Source: Prauserella marina
Lineage (GTDB): Bacteria; Actinomycetota; Actinomycetes; Mycobacteriales; Pseudonocardiaceae
Length of the DNA stretch: 64,000 nt
Direction: 5' to 3'
NCBI RefSeq assembly: GCF_002240355.1
Contig: NZ_CP016353.1
Coordinates: 2,406,501-2,470,500, forward strand
Both the position numbers and the translations under genes were made by a program. Positions 43,047 through 51,692 of the stretch are shown here, piece by piece (the first letter of the stretch is position 1; each line of letters starts with the position of its first letter). A model generated the notes under the pieces. That model worked only from the letters and a program-made list of their open reading frames with translations. It ran no database searches and had not been told where the DNA came from.

Positions 43047-44972
43047 GTGACGCTGCTGGAGTCCGTGCGTGAACCGGCTGACTTGAAGCGGATGAACCAC
43101 GATCAGCTCGGCGTTCTCGCCGGCGAGATCAGGCAGTTCCTCGTGGACAAGGTGTGCAAGACCGGTGGGCATCTCGGCCCCAACCTCGGCGTCGTCGAGT
43201 TGACGCTCGCGCTGCACAGGGTCTTCGACTCACCTGCCGACGCGATCCTCTTCGACGTCGGGCACCAGGCGTACGTGCACAAGATCGTCACCGGCCGCGC
43301 GGATGGTTTCGACCAGCTTCGCCAGCAGGGCGGCATCGCGGGCTATCCGGCGAGGTCCGAGAGCGAGCACGACGTCATCGAGAACAGCCACGCCTCGACG
43401 GCACTGTCCTATGCCGATGGCCTCGCGTCGGCGTTCCAGCTCGCGGGTGGCGGACGTCATGCCGTCGCGGTCGTCGGCGATGGCGCGCTCACCGGTGGCA
43501 TGTGCTGGGAGGCGCTGAACAACATCGCGGCCAAACCGGACCATCCGGTCGTCCTCGTCGTCAACGACAACGGCCGGTCGTATTCGCCGACGATCGGCGG
43601 CCTCGCCGAACACCTCGCCTCGCTGCGCCTTCGCCCCGGCTACGAGCGGCTGCTCGACGGTGGCAGGGAGTTGTTGCAGCACACGCCCGTCGTCGGCAAG
43701 CCGTTGTACACCGCGCTGCACGCCGCGAAGGCCGGTATCAAGGACGCGCTCAGCCCGCAGGTGATGTTCTCCGACCTCGGGCTCAAGTACTTCGGCCCGG
43801 TCGACGGACACGATCTCGCCGCGCTGGAGAAGGCGTTGCACAGCGCGAGGACCTTCGGTGGTCCGGTCATCGTGCACGTGGTCACCGAGAAGGGGCATGG
43901 TTACCCGCCGGCGGTGAACCACGAGGCCGATCAGATGCACCAGACCGATCCGGTCGACCCGCGGACTGGGCTTCCCCCTGTGAAGGGGCCGAGCTGGACG
44001 TCGGTGTTCGGCAAGGAACTGGTGCGGCTGGGGGCCGAACGGGACGATCTGGTTGCGGTCACGGCGGCGATGCTGCGCTCCACCGGGTTGCACGCCTTCG
44101 CCGAGGCCCATCCCGATCGCTGGTTCGACGTCGGTATCGCCGAGCAGCACGCGGTGACCTCGGCCGCGGGTCTCGCGACGGCGGGCCTGCACCCGGTGGT
44201 CGCGGTGTACTCGACGTTCCTGAACAGGGCGTTCGACCAGGTGCTGATGGATGTCGCCCTGCACGAGCTGCCGGTCACGCTCGTGCTCGACCGCGCGGGT
44301 ATCACCGGTCCCGACGGCCCCAGCCATCACGGCATGTGGGATCTGTCCCTGCTGGGCATGGTTCCCGGAATGCGGGTGGCGGCGCCGAGGGACGCCGAGA
44401 CGCTGCGGGAGGAGTTGCGAGAGGCCGTCGCCGTCGGCGACGGGCCGACCGCGCTGCGGTTCTCGCGGGGCAGCGTCATCGAGTCCGTCCCCGCCGTGGA
44501 GCGGCTCGGCACCGTGGACGTCCTGCGGTCCGGTGAGGACGACGACGTGCTGCTCGTGGCGGTCGGTGCCTTCGGAGGGCTCGGGCTCGCCGTCGCCGAC
44601 CGGCTCGCCGACCAGGGCATCGGCGTGACGGTCGTCGACCCGCGCTGGGTGCTTCCGGTGCCGGAGGAACTGACCGGGCTCGCGCGGCGGCACCGGCTCG
44701 TGGTGACGGTCGAGGACAGCGGGCGGCACGGTGGATTCGGGTCCGCGTTCGCGTCGGTTCTGCGGGACGCCGACTGTGATGTTCCGTTGCGGGACATCGG
44801 TGTGCCGCAACGGTTCCACGCGCAGGGCACGCGCGACGAGGTGCTCAGCGAGGTGGGGCTGACGGCGCAGGACGTGGCGCGCCGGATCACCGAATGGGCC
44901 GCGACGCGGATCGGCGGGCAGCAGGCCCCGGAGGGCGCGGCCGTCGAGACGACTCAGTCCACACAGGACTGA
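43047..44972 (+). CDS. dxs: 1-deoxy-D-xylulose-5-phosphate synthase
   Basis: A 641-residue thiamine-diphosphate enzyme. [18 protein letters not shown] and [16 protein letters not shown] start the fold, the ThDP/Mg motif is [18 protein letters not shown] near residue 150, and the transketolase-type domain carries [15 protein letters not shown] and [15 protein letters not shown]. It joins pyruvate and glyceraldehyde 3-phosphate in the first step of the MEP isoprenoid pathway. GTG start at 43047. Ortholog of Rv2682c. Confidence 0.96.
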   Translation: MTLLESVREPADLKRMNHDQLGVLAGEIRQFLVDKVCKTGGHLGPNLGVVELTLALHRVFDSPADAILFDVGHQAYVHKIVTGRADGFDQLRQQGGIAGYPARSESEHDVIENSHASTALSYADGLASAFQLAGGGRHAVAVVGDGALTGGMCWEALNNIAAKPDHPVVLVVNDNGRSYSPTIGGLAEHLASLRLRPGYERLLDGGRELLQHTPVVGKPLYTALHAAKAGIKDALSPQVMFSDLGLKYFGPVDGHDLAALEKALHSARTFGGPVIVHVVTEKGHGYPPAVNHEADQMHQTDPVDPRTGLPPVKGPSWTSVFGKELVRLGAERDDLVAVTAAMLRSTGLHAFAEAHPDRWFDVGIAEQHAVTSAAGLATAGLHPVVAVYSTFLNRAFDQVLMDVALHELPVTLVLDRAGITGPDGPSHHGMWDLSLLGMVPGMRVAAPRDAETLREELREAVAVGDGPTALRFSRGSVIESVPAVERLGTVDVLRSGEDDDVLLVAVGAFGGLGLAVADRLADQGIGVTVVDPRWVLPVPEELTGLARRHRLVVTVEDSGRHGGFGSAFASVLRDADCDVPLRDIGVPQRFHAQGTRDEVLSEVGLTAQDVARRITEWAATRIGGQQAPEGAAVETTQSTQD

Positions 44973-44982
44973 CCACCTCGGT

Positions 44983-45159
44983 TCACGGCCGGTCCGGCCG
45001 GTCTTCCCGCCACCGGGCCGCGCCGGGCACGGTGGCGGGCGGGAGGCTGAGGTCGGCGTAGAGGCAGTGGTAAAGCCGTCCGACGTAGTGGCCGATGTCC
45101 TGCTCTTCCCGGTCGGGAACGTCGGCGGGGGTGGGGCATGGTTCGCCGTGTTCGGTCAT
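44983..45159 (-). CDS. possible small protein
   Basis: A 58-residue frame from ATG 45159 (MTEHGEPCPTPADVPDREEQDIGHYVGRLYHCLYADLSL...), convergent with dxs and ending 10 bp after it. It is acidic with a plausible amphipathic middle and uses GC-rich third positions consistent with coding. I do not recognise it, and no strong ribosome site is present. It could be a spurious frame. Confidence 0.4.
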   Translation of the reverse strand: MTEHGEPCPTPADVPDREEQDIGHYVGRLYHCLYADLSLPPATVPGAARWREDRPDRP

Positions 45160-45568
45160 CTCGCGGCCTCTCATCCGGAATCACCGGACGGTGGTATCAC
45201 AGAAGCGGCCCTGGAATGGGAGATCCGGCAAATTCACATATGTGCGCTGTTCCGTTTCGGGAAGCGGTGAGCCCACACACGTGGACGATGCCGGTGCTCC
45301 GTATGGCGCAACGGATGCGGCACTTTGCCGCCCGGCGCCGGGGGAATTTCCGCATTGTCCACAATGGATTCATTCGGGGTGTCGGCTGGTGAAATACCCG
45401 GCTCCGCGTCCGGCGGCCCGGTTGGTTCGCCGGGCTCAGGGCGACCCCGCCCGTGTCACCCCCGGAGGGGTCCGGGGGAGTGGATCCGAGGCTGCCGCCG
45501 AACCCGCATAGAATGACTACACATTCTTCACATAGGCACTTCTCAGGAAATTGTGACACGGTGTTGAC
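45160..45568. other. regulatory gap upstream of two-component genes
   Basis: About 409 bp with no supported gene. It holds a perfect hairpin, CCCCCGGA-GGGG-TCCGGGGG (45459-45478), and a strong -10 box TAGAAT (45509-45514) 55 bp before the response-regulator start. Several stretches (45195-45260, 45345-45380) are clearly less GC-rich than the genes. Short frames through it look like shadows. Confidence 0.5.
45509..45514 (+). promoter_or_regulatory. candidate -10 box of the two-component operon
   Basis: TAGAAT in the plus strand 55 bp before the GTG of the response regulator. Two similar TTCT-CA sequences follow (around 45523-45548) and might be binding sites for the regulator itself, but the match between them is loose. 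Confidence 0.4.
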
Positions 45569-46264
45569 GTGCGGGTATTGGTAGTCGAAGACGAGGAACC
45601 GCTGGCCGAGGCGATCGCGCGCGGCCTGCGGCGAGAGGGCATGGCCGTCGACGTCGCCCTCAATGGTGACGACGGGCACGAGAAGGCGTCCATCACGCGG
45701 TACGACGTGGTGCTGCTCGACCGGGATCTGCCGGGTATGTCCGGCGACGAGCTCTGCAAGGAGATCGTCACGTCCGGCGAGCTGACCAGAGTGCTCATGC
45801 TCACCGCGAGTGGTGCGGTGTCCGACCGTGTCGAGGGCCTGTCCCTCGGTGCCGACGACTATCTCGCCAAGCCGTTCGCGTTCCCCGAGCTGGTGGCGAG
45901 GGTCCGGGCGCTCGGCAGGAGAGCGACTCCCGCCGCCCCGCCGGTGCTGACCGCGGGCGATGTCGAACTCGACCCCTCGAAACGCACCGTGCGCAGGTCG
46001 GGTGAGCTGGTCGAGCTGACCCGCAAGGAGTTCGGGGTGCTTGAGGTGCTGCTCTCGGCGGGTGGCGCGGTCGTCAGCAGCGAAGACCTGCTCGAACGCG
46101 TGTGGGACGAGAACGCCGACCCCTTCACCACCACGGTGCGGGTCACCGTGATGACCCTGCGCAAGAAGCTCGGTGAGCCCGGCATCATCGAGACGGTGGT
46201 TGGCTCGGGTTATCGGGTGCCGGGCTCCAGCACGAGTTCGGGATCTGGTTCGCTCAGCGGGTGA
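45569..46264 (+). CDS. OmpR-family response regulator
   Basis: A 231-residue regulator. The receiver domain (1-115) has VVEDEEP acid residues, the phosphoacceptor Asp in VVLLDRDLPGMSG near residue 52, T in LTASG and K in YLAKPF. The C-terminal winged helix (about 128-222) has VELTRKEFGVLEVLL and VRVTVMTLRKKLGEPGIIETVVGSGYRV. It controls genes on a signal from the kinase encoded next, with which it shares GTGA (46261-46264). GTG start. Signal unknown; the CutR/CseB type is the closest general class. Confidence 0.87.
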   Translation: MRVLVVEDEEPLAEAIARGLRREGMAVDVALNGDDGHEKASITRYDVVLLDRDLPGMSGDELCKEIVTSGELTRVLMLTASGAVSDRVEGLSLGADDYLAKPFAFPELVARVRALGRRATPAAPPVLTAGDVELDPSKRTVRRSGELVELTRKEFGVLEVLLSAGGAVVSSEDLLERVWDENADPFTTTVRVTVMTLRKKLGEPGIIETVVGSGYRVPGSSTSSGSGSLSG

Positions 46265-47397
46265 GCCCGTGGCGAGGCATCCCCGCGCGCAGTCTGCGGG
46301 CCAGAATCACCGTGCTTGCCACCGGGCTGGTCGCGGTGGTCAGTCTCCTGCTGTTGTGGCTGGCGTGGACACTCGTCGGTGACGCGGTCTCCGCGGTGCC
46401 GCAGATGCCGCCTGGCACCGTGGTGCGGGTCGACGGCGTCGACGTCGAAGCCACCGCGCTGGCCGACTACCTGCGGGAGCATGCCACCCGCAGGGTGCTC
46501 ATCGCCGGTGCCGCCGCGTTCTGTTTCGTCGTCGCGGCGGCGGGCATTCTCGCCTGGACCTTCACCTCGCGCGTGCTGCTGCCGCTGAGGGAGATCACCG
46601 GCACGGCACAGCGGCTTTCGGTCGAATCGCTCGGCGAGCGCATCGGTGAGATCAGCACGCGGGACGAACTGGCCGAACTGGCGCATACGTTCGACGCGAT
46701 GCTCGACCGGCTCCAGGCCGCGTTCGAGGCGCAGCGGCACTTCGTCGCCAATGCCAGCCACGAGCTGCGCACCCCGTTGTCGGTGATCCGCACGGAACTG
46801 GACGTGACGCTGTCCGACGAGCACGCCGACGAGGCCGAATTGCGCAGGATGGCCGCCGTGGTGCGGGACGCGACCGAACGCGCCGAACAGCTTGTCGGCT
46901 CGCTGTTGCTGCTGGCTCGCACCGATGGCGCGGGGCTGATGCTGACCGAGCAGGTCGACCTCGCCGGTGTCGTCGACAGCGCGTGGCGCGCTGTCGAGGC
47001 CGAGGCGGGAAAGCGGGCCGTGCGCGCGGAGTTCCACACCGCGCGGGCCAAGACCGTCGGCGATTCCGCGTTGCTGGAGCGGGTGGCGGGCAACCTGCTG
47101 GAGAACGCCGTGCGGCACAACGTGGACGGTGGCTGGCTTGAGGTCACCATCCGGTCCGACGCGAGGTGGGCCACGTTGTCGGTGCGCTCGTCGGGACCGC
47201 TCATCGACCCGGCGACGGTCAGCGGGTTGTTCGAACCGTTTCGCAGGGCGGGAGTCGCGCGTACCGCGAGGTCGGGCGCGGGGCTCGGGCTGTCGATCGT
47301 GCGGGCGGCCGTGCAGGCACACGGTGGCATCGTCGGCGCCGAACCCGTTGTCGGTGGTGGGCTCTCGGTCACGGTGCGGCTGCCCGTCGCCGGGTAG
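46261..47397 (+). CDS. sensor histidine kinase
   Basis: A 378-residue kinase. Two membrane segments (ITVLATGLVAVVSLLLLWLAWTLVG and LIAGAAAFCFVVAAAGILAWTF) enclose an extracytoplasmic loop of about 50 residues; a HAMP linker follows, then the H-box RHFVANASHELRTPLSVIRTELDV with the phospho-His near residue 170, N-box NLLENAVRHN and G-box SGAGLGLSIVRAAVQAHGG. The D-type box of the ATPase domain is diverged (RSSGPLIDPATV rather than DNGPGI), so ATP binding may be altered. Confidence 0.85.
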   Translation: MSPWRGIPARSLRARITVLATGLVAVVSLLLLWLAWTLVGDAVSAVPQMPPGTVVRVDGVDVEATALADYLREHATRRVLIAGAAAFCFVVAAAGILAWTFTSRVLLPLREITGTAQRLSVESLGERIGEISTRDELAELAHTFDAMLDRLQAAFEAQRHFVANASHELRTPLSVIRTELDVTLSDEHADEAELRRMAAVVRDATERAEQLVGSLLLLARTDGAGLMLTEQVDLAGVVDSAWRAVEAEAGKRAVRAEFHTARAKTVGDSALLERVAGNLLENAVRHNVDGGWLEVTIRSDARWATLSVRSSGPLIDPATVSGLFEPFRRAGVARTARSGAGLGLSIVRAAVQAHGGIVGAEPVVGGGLSVTVRLPVAG

Positions 47398-47402
47398 CGG
47401 GT

Positions 47403-47408
47403 TACCGT
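47403..47408 (+). promoter_or_regulatory. -10 box of leaderless aldo/keto reductase gene
   Basis: TACCGT ends six bases before the ATG at 47415, inside the short gap after the kinase stop. The gene lacks a clear ribosome site, so a leaderless message is likely. Confidence 0.5.
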
Positions 47409-47414
47409 CGGGGC

Positions 47415-48239
47415 ATGGTCGATCAGGTCGAACTCAACAACGGCGTCCGCATGCCCCAGCTCGGATTCGGCGTCTACAAGATCCCCGGCGCCGAGGCGAC
47501 GAGCGCGGTGCTCACCGCGTTCGAAGCCGGCTACAGGAGCATTGACACCGCGACCTTGTACCGAAACGAGCGTGCCGTCGGCGAAGCCGTCACCACCTCA
47601 GGTCTGCCGCGTGAGGAGGTGTTCCTCACCACCAAGCTGTGGAACACCGATCAGGGCCACGACGCCGCGCTGGCCGCTTTCGATGCGAGCCTGCGGGAAC
47701 TCGGCCTCGACTACGTCGATCTCTACCTGATCCACTGGCCGGTTCCCAGCCGCGACACCTATGTCGAGACGTGGCGAGCGCTGGAGAAGATCGCGGGGGA
47801 CGGCAGGGCACGCGCGATCGGGGTCTCGAACTTCCAGATCCCGCATCTCCAGCGGCTGATCGACGAGACGGGAGTCACCCCTGCGGTCAATCAGATCGAA
47901 CTGCACCCGTGGCTACAGCAGGCGCCGCTGCGGGAATTCCACGCGGCACACGGCATCGCCACCGAGGCGTGGAGCCCCATCGCGCGCGGCGGCACGCGGC
48001 TCGACGGCGACGAGGTCATCGGCGCCATCGCCGCGAAACACGGCAAGACACCTGCTCAGGTCGTGTTGCGCTGGCACATCGACCTCGGCACCATCGCGAT
48101 CCCGAAGTCGGTGACCCCGCGCCGGATCGCCGAGAACTTCGACCTCGACGGCTTCGCGCTCGACGAACCGGACCTGGCGGCCATCGCGGCCCTCGACGAG
48201 GGCCTGCGACTCGGCCCCGACCCCGACACCCTCGCCTGA
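47415..48239 (+). CDS. aldo/keto reductase (2,5-diketogluconate reductase type)
   Basis: A 274-residue NADPH-dependent reductase of TIM-barrel fold: catalytic tetrad Asp in YRSIDTATLYRNE, Tyr in LYRNE, Lys in FLTTKLWNTD, His in LIHWPVP; NADP-binding in AIPKSVTPRRIAENFDLDGF. It resembles DkgA/YvgN-type enzymes. Substrate unknown; it may act on small carbonyls. The stop codon lies inside the long palindrome at 48236-48279. Confidence 0.85.
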   Translation: MVDQVELNNGVRMPQLGFGVYKIPGAEATSAVLTAFEAGYRSIDTATLYRNERAVGEAVTTSGLPREEVFLTTKLWNTDQGHDAALAAFDASLRELGLDYVDLYLIHWPVPSRDTYVETWRALEKIAGDGRARAIGVSNFQIPHLQRLIDETGVTPAVNQIELHPWLQQAPLREFHAAHGIATEAWSPIARGGTRLDGDEVIGAIAAKHGKTPAQVVLRWHIDLGTIAIPKSVTPRRIAENFDLDGFALDEPDLAAIAALDEGLRLGPDPDTLA

Positions 48240-48279
48240 GTCAGGTGCCGCCCGCCGCGGCGGGCGGCACCTGACTCAG
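48236..48279. terminator. perfect 44-bp palindromic bidirectional terminator
   Basis: Two 22-bp arms (48236-48257 and 48258-48279), beginning CTGAGTCAGGTGCCG, are exact complements with no unpaired centre. The stop codon of the aldo/keto reductase (TGA, 48237-48239) and that of fadB on the other strand (48278-48276) sit at mirror positions inside the arms. It must serve to end both convergent transcripts. Confidence 0.85.
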
Positions 48280-50384
48280 CGCTTCGGCACGGAGGCGACC
48301 CCCTCGGCGAGGAACGGCGCTTCGGTGACGCGCTGGGACACGCCCGTGCGGTCGAGGTAGGGGGTGATGCCGCCGAGCCAGAACGGCCAGCCCGCGCCGA
48401 GGATCAGGCACAGGTCGATGTCCTGCGCCTCGGCCACGACGCCCTCGTCGAGCATGATCCGGATCTCGTCGGCGATCGCGGCGAGCGCGCGGTCGCGCAC
48501 CTGCTCCGCCGTCGAAGGCCGCTCTCCCCGCTCCCACAACTCCGCGACCTCGGGATCGACGGTCTGGTTGCCCTCGGAGTCCCATTGCCACACCGCGGTC
48601 TTGCCCGATCGCACGAACCTGGCGAGGTTGTCGCTGACCGGGAACCGGTCGGGGAACGCCTCGTGCAGCGTCTCTCCGACGTGCAGCGCGATGGCAGGCC
48701 CCACGAGCTGCATCAGCACCAGCGGCGACATGGGGAGGCCGAGTGGGTCGAGCGCGTTGTCGGCCACCTCGAAGGGCGTTCCCTCGTCGACGGCGGTCAG
48801 TACTTCGCCGAGGAAGCGCAGCAGCAGCCTGTTGACCACGAACGCGGGCGCGTCCTGAACGAGCACGCTCGACTTCTTCAGTTGCTTGCCGAGCGCGAAC
48901 GCGGTGGCGAGGCTCGCGTCGTCGGTGTGCTCGGCGCGCACGATCTCCAGCAGCGGCATCACGGCCACCGGGTTGAAGAAGTGGAAGCCGACGACCCGTT
49001 CGGGGTGCTGGAGCTTGGAGGCCATCTCCGTGATCGACAGCGACGAGGTGTTGGTCGCCAGAATCGTCTCCGGCCGCACGTGCTCTTCGAGTTCGGCGAA
49101 CACCTGCTGCTTGACGCCCATGTTCTCGAAGACGGCCTCGATCACGAAGTCGGCGTCGGCGAAAGCGGCCTTGTCGAGCGAACCGGACACCAGTGCGGTG
49201 AGCCGGTTGGCCTCGTCGGGCGAGATCCGCTTCTTGCCGAGCAGCTTGTCGATCTCACCGTGCACATAGGACACGCCGTTGTCGATTCTCGACTGGTCGA
49301 CGTCGGTGAGGACGACGGGAACCTTGAGCCTGCGCACGAACAACAGCGCCATCTGGCTCGCCATGAGCCCCGCTCCGACGACACCGACCTTGCCGACCGG
49401 TCTCGCCAGTCCCCGGTCCGGCGCACCGGCAGGCCGCTTCGCGCGCTTGTTGACGAGGTTGAACGAGTACAGCCCGGCGCGGAGGGTGTCGGACAGCAGC
49501 AGCTCGGCGAGCGCCTCGGTCTCGGCGGCGTAGCCGGTGCCGAGGTCGGCCTCACGGGCAAGCGCGAGCAGTTCGACGGCTTTGCTGGCGCCGGGGGAGG
49601 CGCCCTTGGTCTTGCCGTCGACGAGCGAGGTGGCCCGCGCGATGGCGGCATCCCAGGCCCGGCCCCTTTCGATCTCGCGGCGGTGCGGCCTCACCTCGCC
49701 GCGCACGACCTTGGCCAGCCACAGCAGCGACTGTTCGAGGAAGTCGGCCGAGCCGAACAGTTCGTCGACGATGCCGAGCTCAGCGGCCCGCGCTGGTTTG
49801 AGCATCCGGTTCTGATTGAGCGCGTTCTCGACGATGACGGTCACGGCGTCGTCGGCGCCGATGAGGTTCGGCAGCAGCTGGGTTCCGCCCCAGCCTGGGA
49901 AAAGACCGAGGAAGACCTCGGGAAAGGAGATCGCGGCCGCGTTGTCGGCAAGGGTGCGGAAATGGCAGGACAACGCCAATTCGAGGCCGCCGCCCATGAC
50001 CGCGCCGTTGACGAACGCGAACGTGGGGATGTCCGATTCGGTGAGCTTGCGGAACACCTCGTGCCCCGTCTCGGCGATCAGGTGCGCCACCTCGGGGTCG
50101 GCGATCTGCTCGACACCGGAGAGGTCGGCGCCCACCGCGAAGACGAACGGCTTGCCGGTGACCGCGATCGCGACCGGTTCCGCGGCGAATGCCTGCTCGA
50201 TCGCGGTGTTCAGGCTCACCAGGCCCTGTGGGCCGAATGTCGAGGGCCTGGTGTGGTCGTGGCCGTTGTCGATGGTGATCAGCGCGACCCGGCCGGCAAG
50301 GCCGGGTACGGAGACCAGCCGGGTGACGGCGCTGGTCACGACCTCGTCGGGGAACGCTGCCTCGGCTTGCTCAGCGGTAATCAC
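48276..50384 (-). CDS. fadB: 3-hydroxyacyl-CoA dehydrogenase / enoyl-CoA hydratase fusion
   Basis: A 702-residue multifunctional beta-oxidation enzyme. The N-terminal crotonase domain (about 1-220) has KPFVFAVGADLSG and NGAVMGGGLELALSCHFRT; the NAD-binding dehydrogenase domain starts near residue 330 (VGKVGVVGAGLMASQMALLF), with ATNTSSLSITEMA and HPERVVGFHFFNPVAVMPLLEIV, followed by two C-terminal dehydrogenase domains. It hydrates enoyl-CoA and oxidises 3-hydroxyacyl-CoA. GTG 50384 overlaps the fadA stop (GTGA), so the complex subunits are coupled. Confidence 0.92.
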   Translation of the reverse strand: MITAEQAEAAFPDEVVTSAVTRLVSVPGLAGRVALITIDNGHDHTRPSTFGPQGLVSLNTAIEQAFAAEPVAIAVTGKPFVFAVGADLSGVEQIADPEVAHLIAETGHEVFRKLTESDIPTFAFVNGAVMGGGLELALSCHFRTLADNAAAISFPEVFLGLFPGWGGTQLLPNLIGADDAVTVIVENALNQNRMLKPARAAELGIVDELFGSADFLEQSLLWLAKVVRGEVRPHRREIERGRAWDAAIARATSLVDGKTKGASPGASKAVELLALAREADLGTGYAAETEALAELLLSDTLRAGLYSFNLVNKRAKRPAGAPDRGLARPVGKVGVVGAGLMASQMALLFVRRLKVPVVLTDVDQSRIDNGVSYVHGEIDKLLGKKRISPDEANRLTALVSGSLDKAAFADADFVIEAVFENMGVKQQVFAELEEHVRPETILATNTSSLSITEMASKLQHPERVVGFHFFNPVAVMPLLEIVRAEHTDDASLATAFALGKQLKKSSVLVQDAPAFVVNRLLLRFLGEVLTAVDEGTPFEVADNALDPLGLPMSPLVLMQLVGPAIALHVGETLHEAFPDRFPVSDNLARFVRSGKTAVWQWDSEGNQTVDPEVAELWERGERPSTAEQVRDRALAAIADEIRIMLDEGVVAEAQDIDLCLILGAGWPFWLGGITPYLDRTGVSQRVTEAPFLAEGVASVPKR

Positions 50385-51583
50385 TTGTGTCCCTCCCAGG
50401 CGGGGTTCTCCCAGATGACCGTTCCGCCCATGCCGATACCGATGCACATGGTGGTGATGCCGTACCTCACGTCGGGGCGCTCGGCGAACTGGCGCGAGAG
50501 CTGCGTCATGAGCCGCACGCCCGAGGAGGCCAGCGGGTGACCACAGGCGATGGCCCCGCCCCACGGGTTGACCCTCGGGTCCTCCTGGTCGATGCCGAAG
50601 TGGTCGAGGAAGGCGAGCACCTGGACCGCGAACGCCTCGTTGATCTCGAAAAGCCCGATGTCGGAAATCGAAAGCCCCGCCTTGGCCAGCGCCTTCTCCG
50701 TCGCGGGGACCGGGCCGACGCCCATCACCTCGGGGTCGACACCGGCGAAGGCGTAGCCGACCAGCCGCATGCCGACCGGAAGCCCGAGTTCGCGGGCGGT
50801 GTTCTCCTCGGCGAGGATCGCGCCGGTCGCCCCGTCGTTGAGCCCTGCCGCGTTGCCCGCGGTGACCCTTCCGTGCGGCCGGAACGGAGTCTTGAGCCCG
50901 GCCAGCCCTTCCAGCGTCGTGCCGGGACGAGGGGGCTCGTCCTCGGTGGCCAGCCCCCAGCCCAGCTCGGGGTGCCGCGTGGCGACCGGCACCAGCTCGG
51001 GCCCGATCCTGCCTCGCTTCACGGCGTCGGCGAACCGCTCCTGACTGTTCACGGCGAAACTGTCGGCGCGCTGCCTGGTGATCGCGGGGAACCGGTCGTG
51101 AAGGTTCTCCGCCGTTTGACCCATGACCAGCGCGGAAGGATCGACGAGCTTGTCGGTGAGGAAACGGGGGTTGGGGTCGACGCCCTCGCCCATGGGATGA
51201 CGGCCCATGTGCTCGACGCCGCCCGCGATGACGACGTCGTAGGCACCGAACGCGATGCCGCCTGCCGTGGTGGTGACCGCGGTCATCGCGCCGGCGCACA
51301 TGCGGTCGATGGCGAAGCCGGGTACCGACTTGGGGAGCCCGGCGAGCAGCGCGGCCGTGCGGCCGATGGTCAGTCCCTGATCGCCGGTCTGCGTGGTAGC
51401 GGCGACGGCGACGTCGTCGATGCGTTCGGGAGGAAGTCCGGGATGCCTGCGCAGCAGTTCGCGGATGACCTTGACAATGAGGTCGTCGGCGCGGGTGCTG
51501 GCGTAGATCCCCTTGTCGCCGGCCTTGCCGAACGGAGTTCGGACCCCTTCGACGAAAGCCACGTTGCGCACAGGTGCGGCCAC
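50381..51583 (-). CDS. fadA: acetyl-CoA acyltransferase (thiolase)
   Basis: A 400-residue thiolase: nucleophile Cys in IDRMCAGAMTAV near residue 95, the NEAFAV motif in FEINEAFAVQVLAF, GGAIACGHPLASSGVR with the base His, and the second Cys in TTMCIGIGMGG near the end. It cleaves 3-ketoacyl-CoA to acetyl-CoA, completing beta-oxidation with FadB. GTG 51583 has GAAGGAG upstream. A TetR-type palindrome lies in its promoter. Confidence 0.94.
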   Translation of the reverse strand: MAAPVRNVAFVEGVRTPFGKAGDKGIYASTRADDLIVKVIRELLRRHPGLPPERIDDVAVAATTQTGDQGLTIGRTAALLAGLPKSVPGFAIDRMCAGAMTAVTTTAGGIAFGAYDVVIAGGVEHMGRHPMGEGVDPNPRFLTDKLVDPSALVMGQTAENLHDRFPAITRQRADSFAVNSQERFADAVKRGRIGPELVPVATRHPELGWGLATEDEPPRPGTTLEGLAGLKTPFRPHGRVTAGNAAGLNDGATGAILAEENTARELGLPVGMRLVGYAFAGVDPEVMGVGPVPATEKALAKAGLSISDIGLFEINEAFAVQVLAFLDHFGIDQEDPRVNPWGGAIACGHPLASSGVRLMTQLSRQFAERPDVRYGITTMCIGIGMGGTVIWENPAWEGHK

Positions 51584-51633
51584 AGGGTGCTCCTTCGCGG
51601 ATGTCGATGACGAGATACCGCACGATAACCCTT

Positions 51634-51649
51634 GTTACCGATCGGTAAC
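51634..51649. promoter_or_regulatory. TetR-type operator upstream of fadA-fadB
   Basis: GTTACCGATCGGTAAC is a perfect 16-bp palindrome 50 bp upstream of the fadA start. ACCGATCGGT-like cores are common targets of TetR-family repressors that respond to acyl-CoA. The TTATCG just downstream on the minus strand could be a -10 box, so a bound protein would block the promoter. No TetR gene is in the window. Confidence 0.65.
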
Positions 51650-51692
51650 CGCCATCGTACCCCTGACGAGTGGCCGCGAAGGGGGGCCGTCG

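Noticed and set aside
44987-44999. GGCCGG-T-CCGGCC near the dxs end as a terminator
   Set aside because: Only six base pairs with a single central base, which cannot form a usable hairpin loop; likely chance in GC-rich DNA.
45095-45511. A 138-residue frame in the gap before the response regulator
   Set aside because: It spans less GC-rich promoter-like DNA and a perfect hairpin, has no ribosome site, and overlaps the small minus-strand frame.
48276-51623. An 1115-residue fusion of thiolase-frame and FadB sequence
   Set aside because: The first 410 residues are an out-of-frame reading of fadA. The GTGA overlap at 50381-50384 shows two separate genes.
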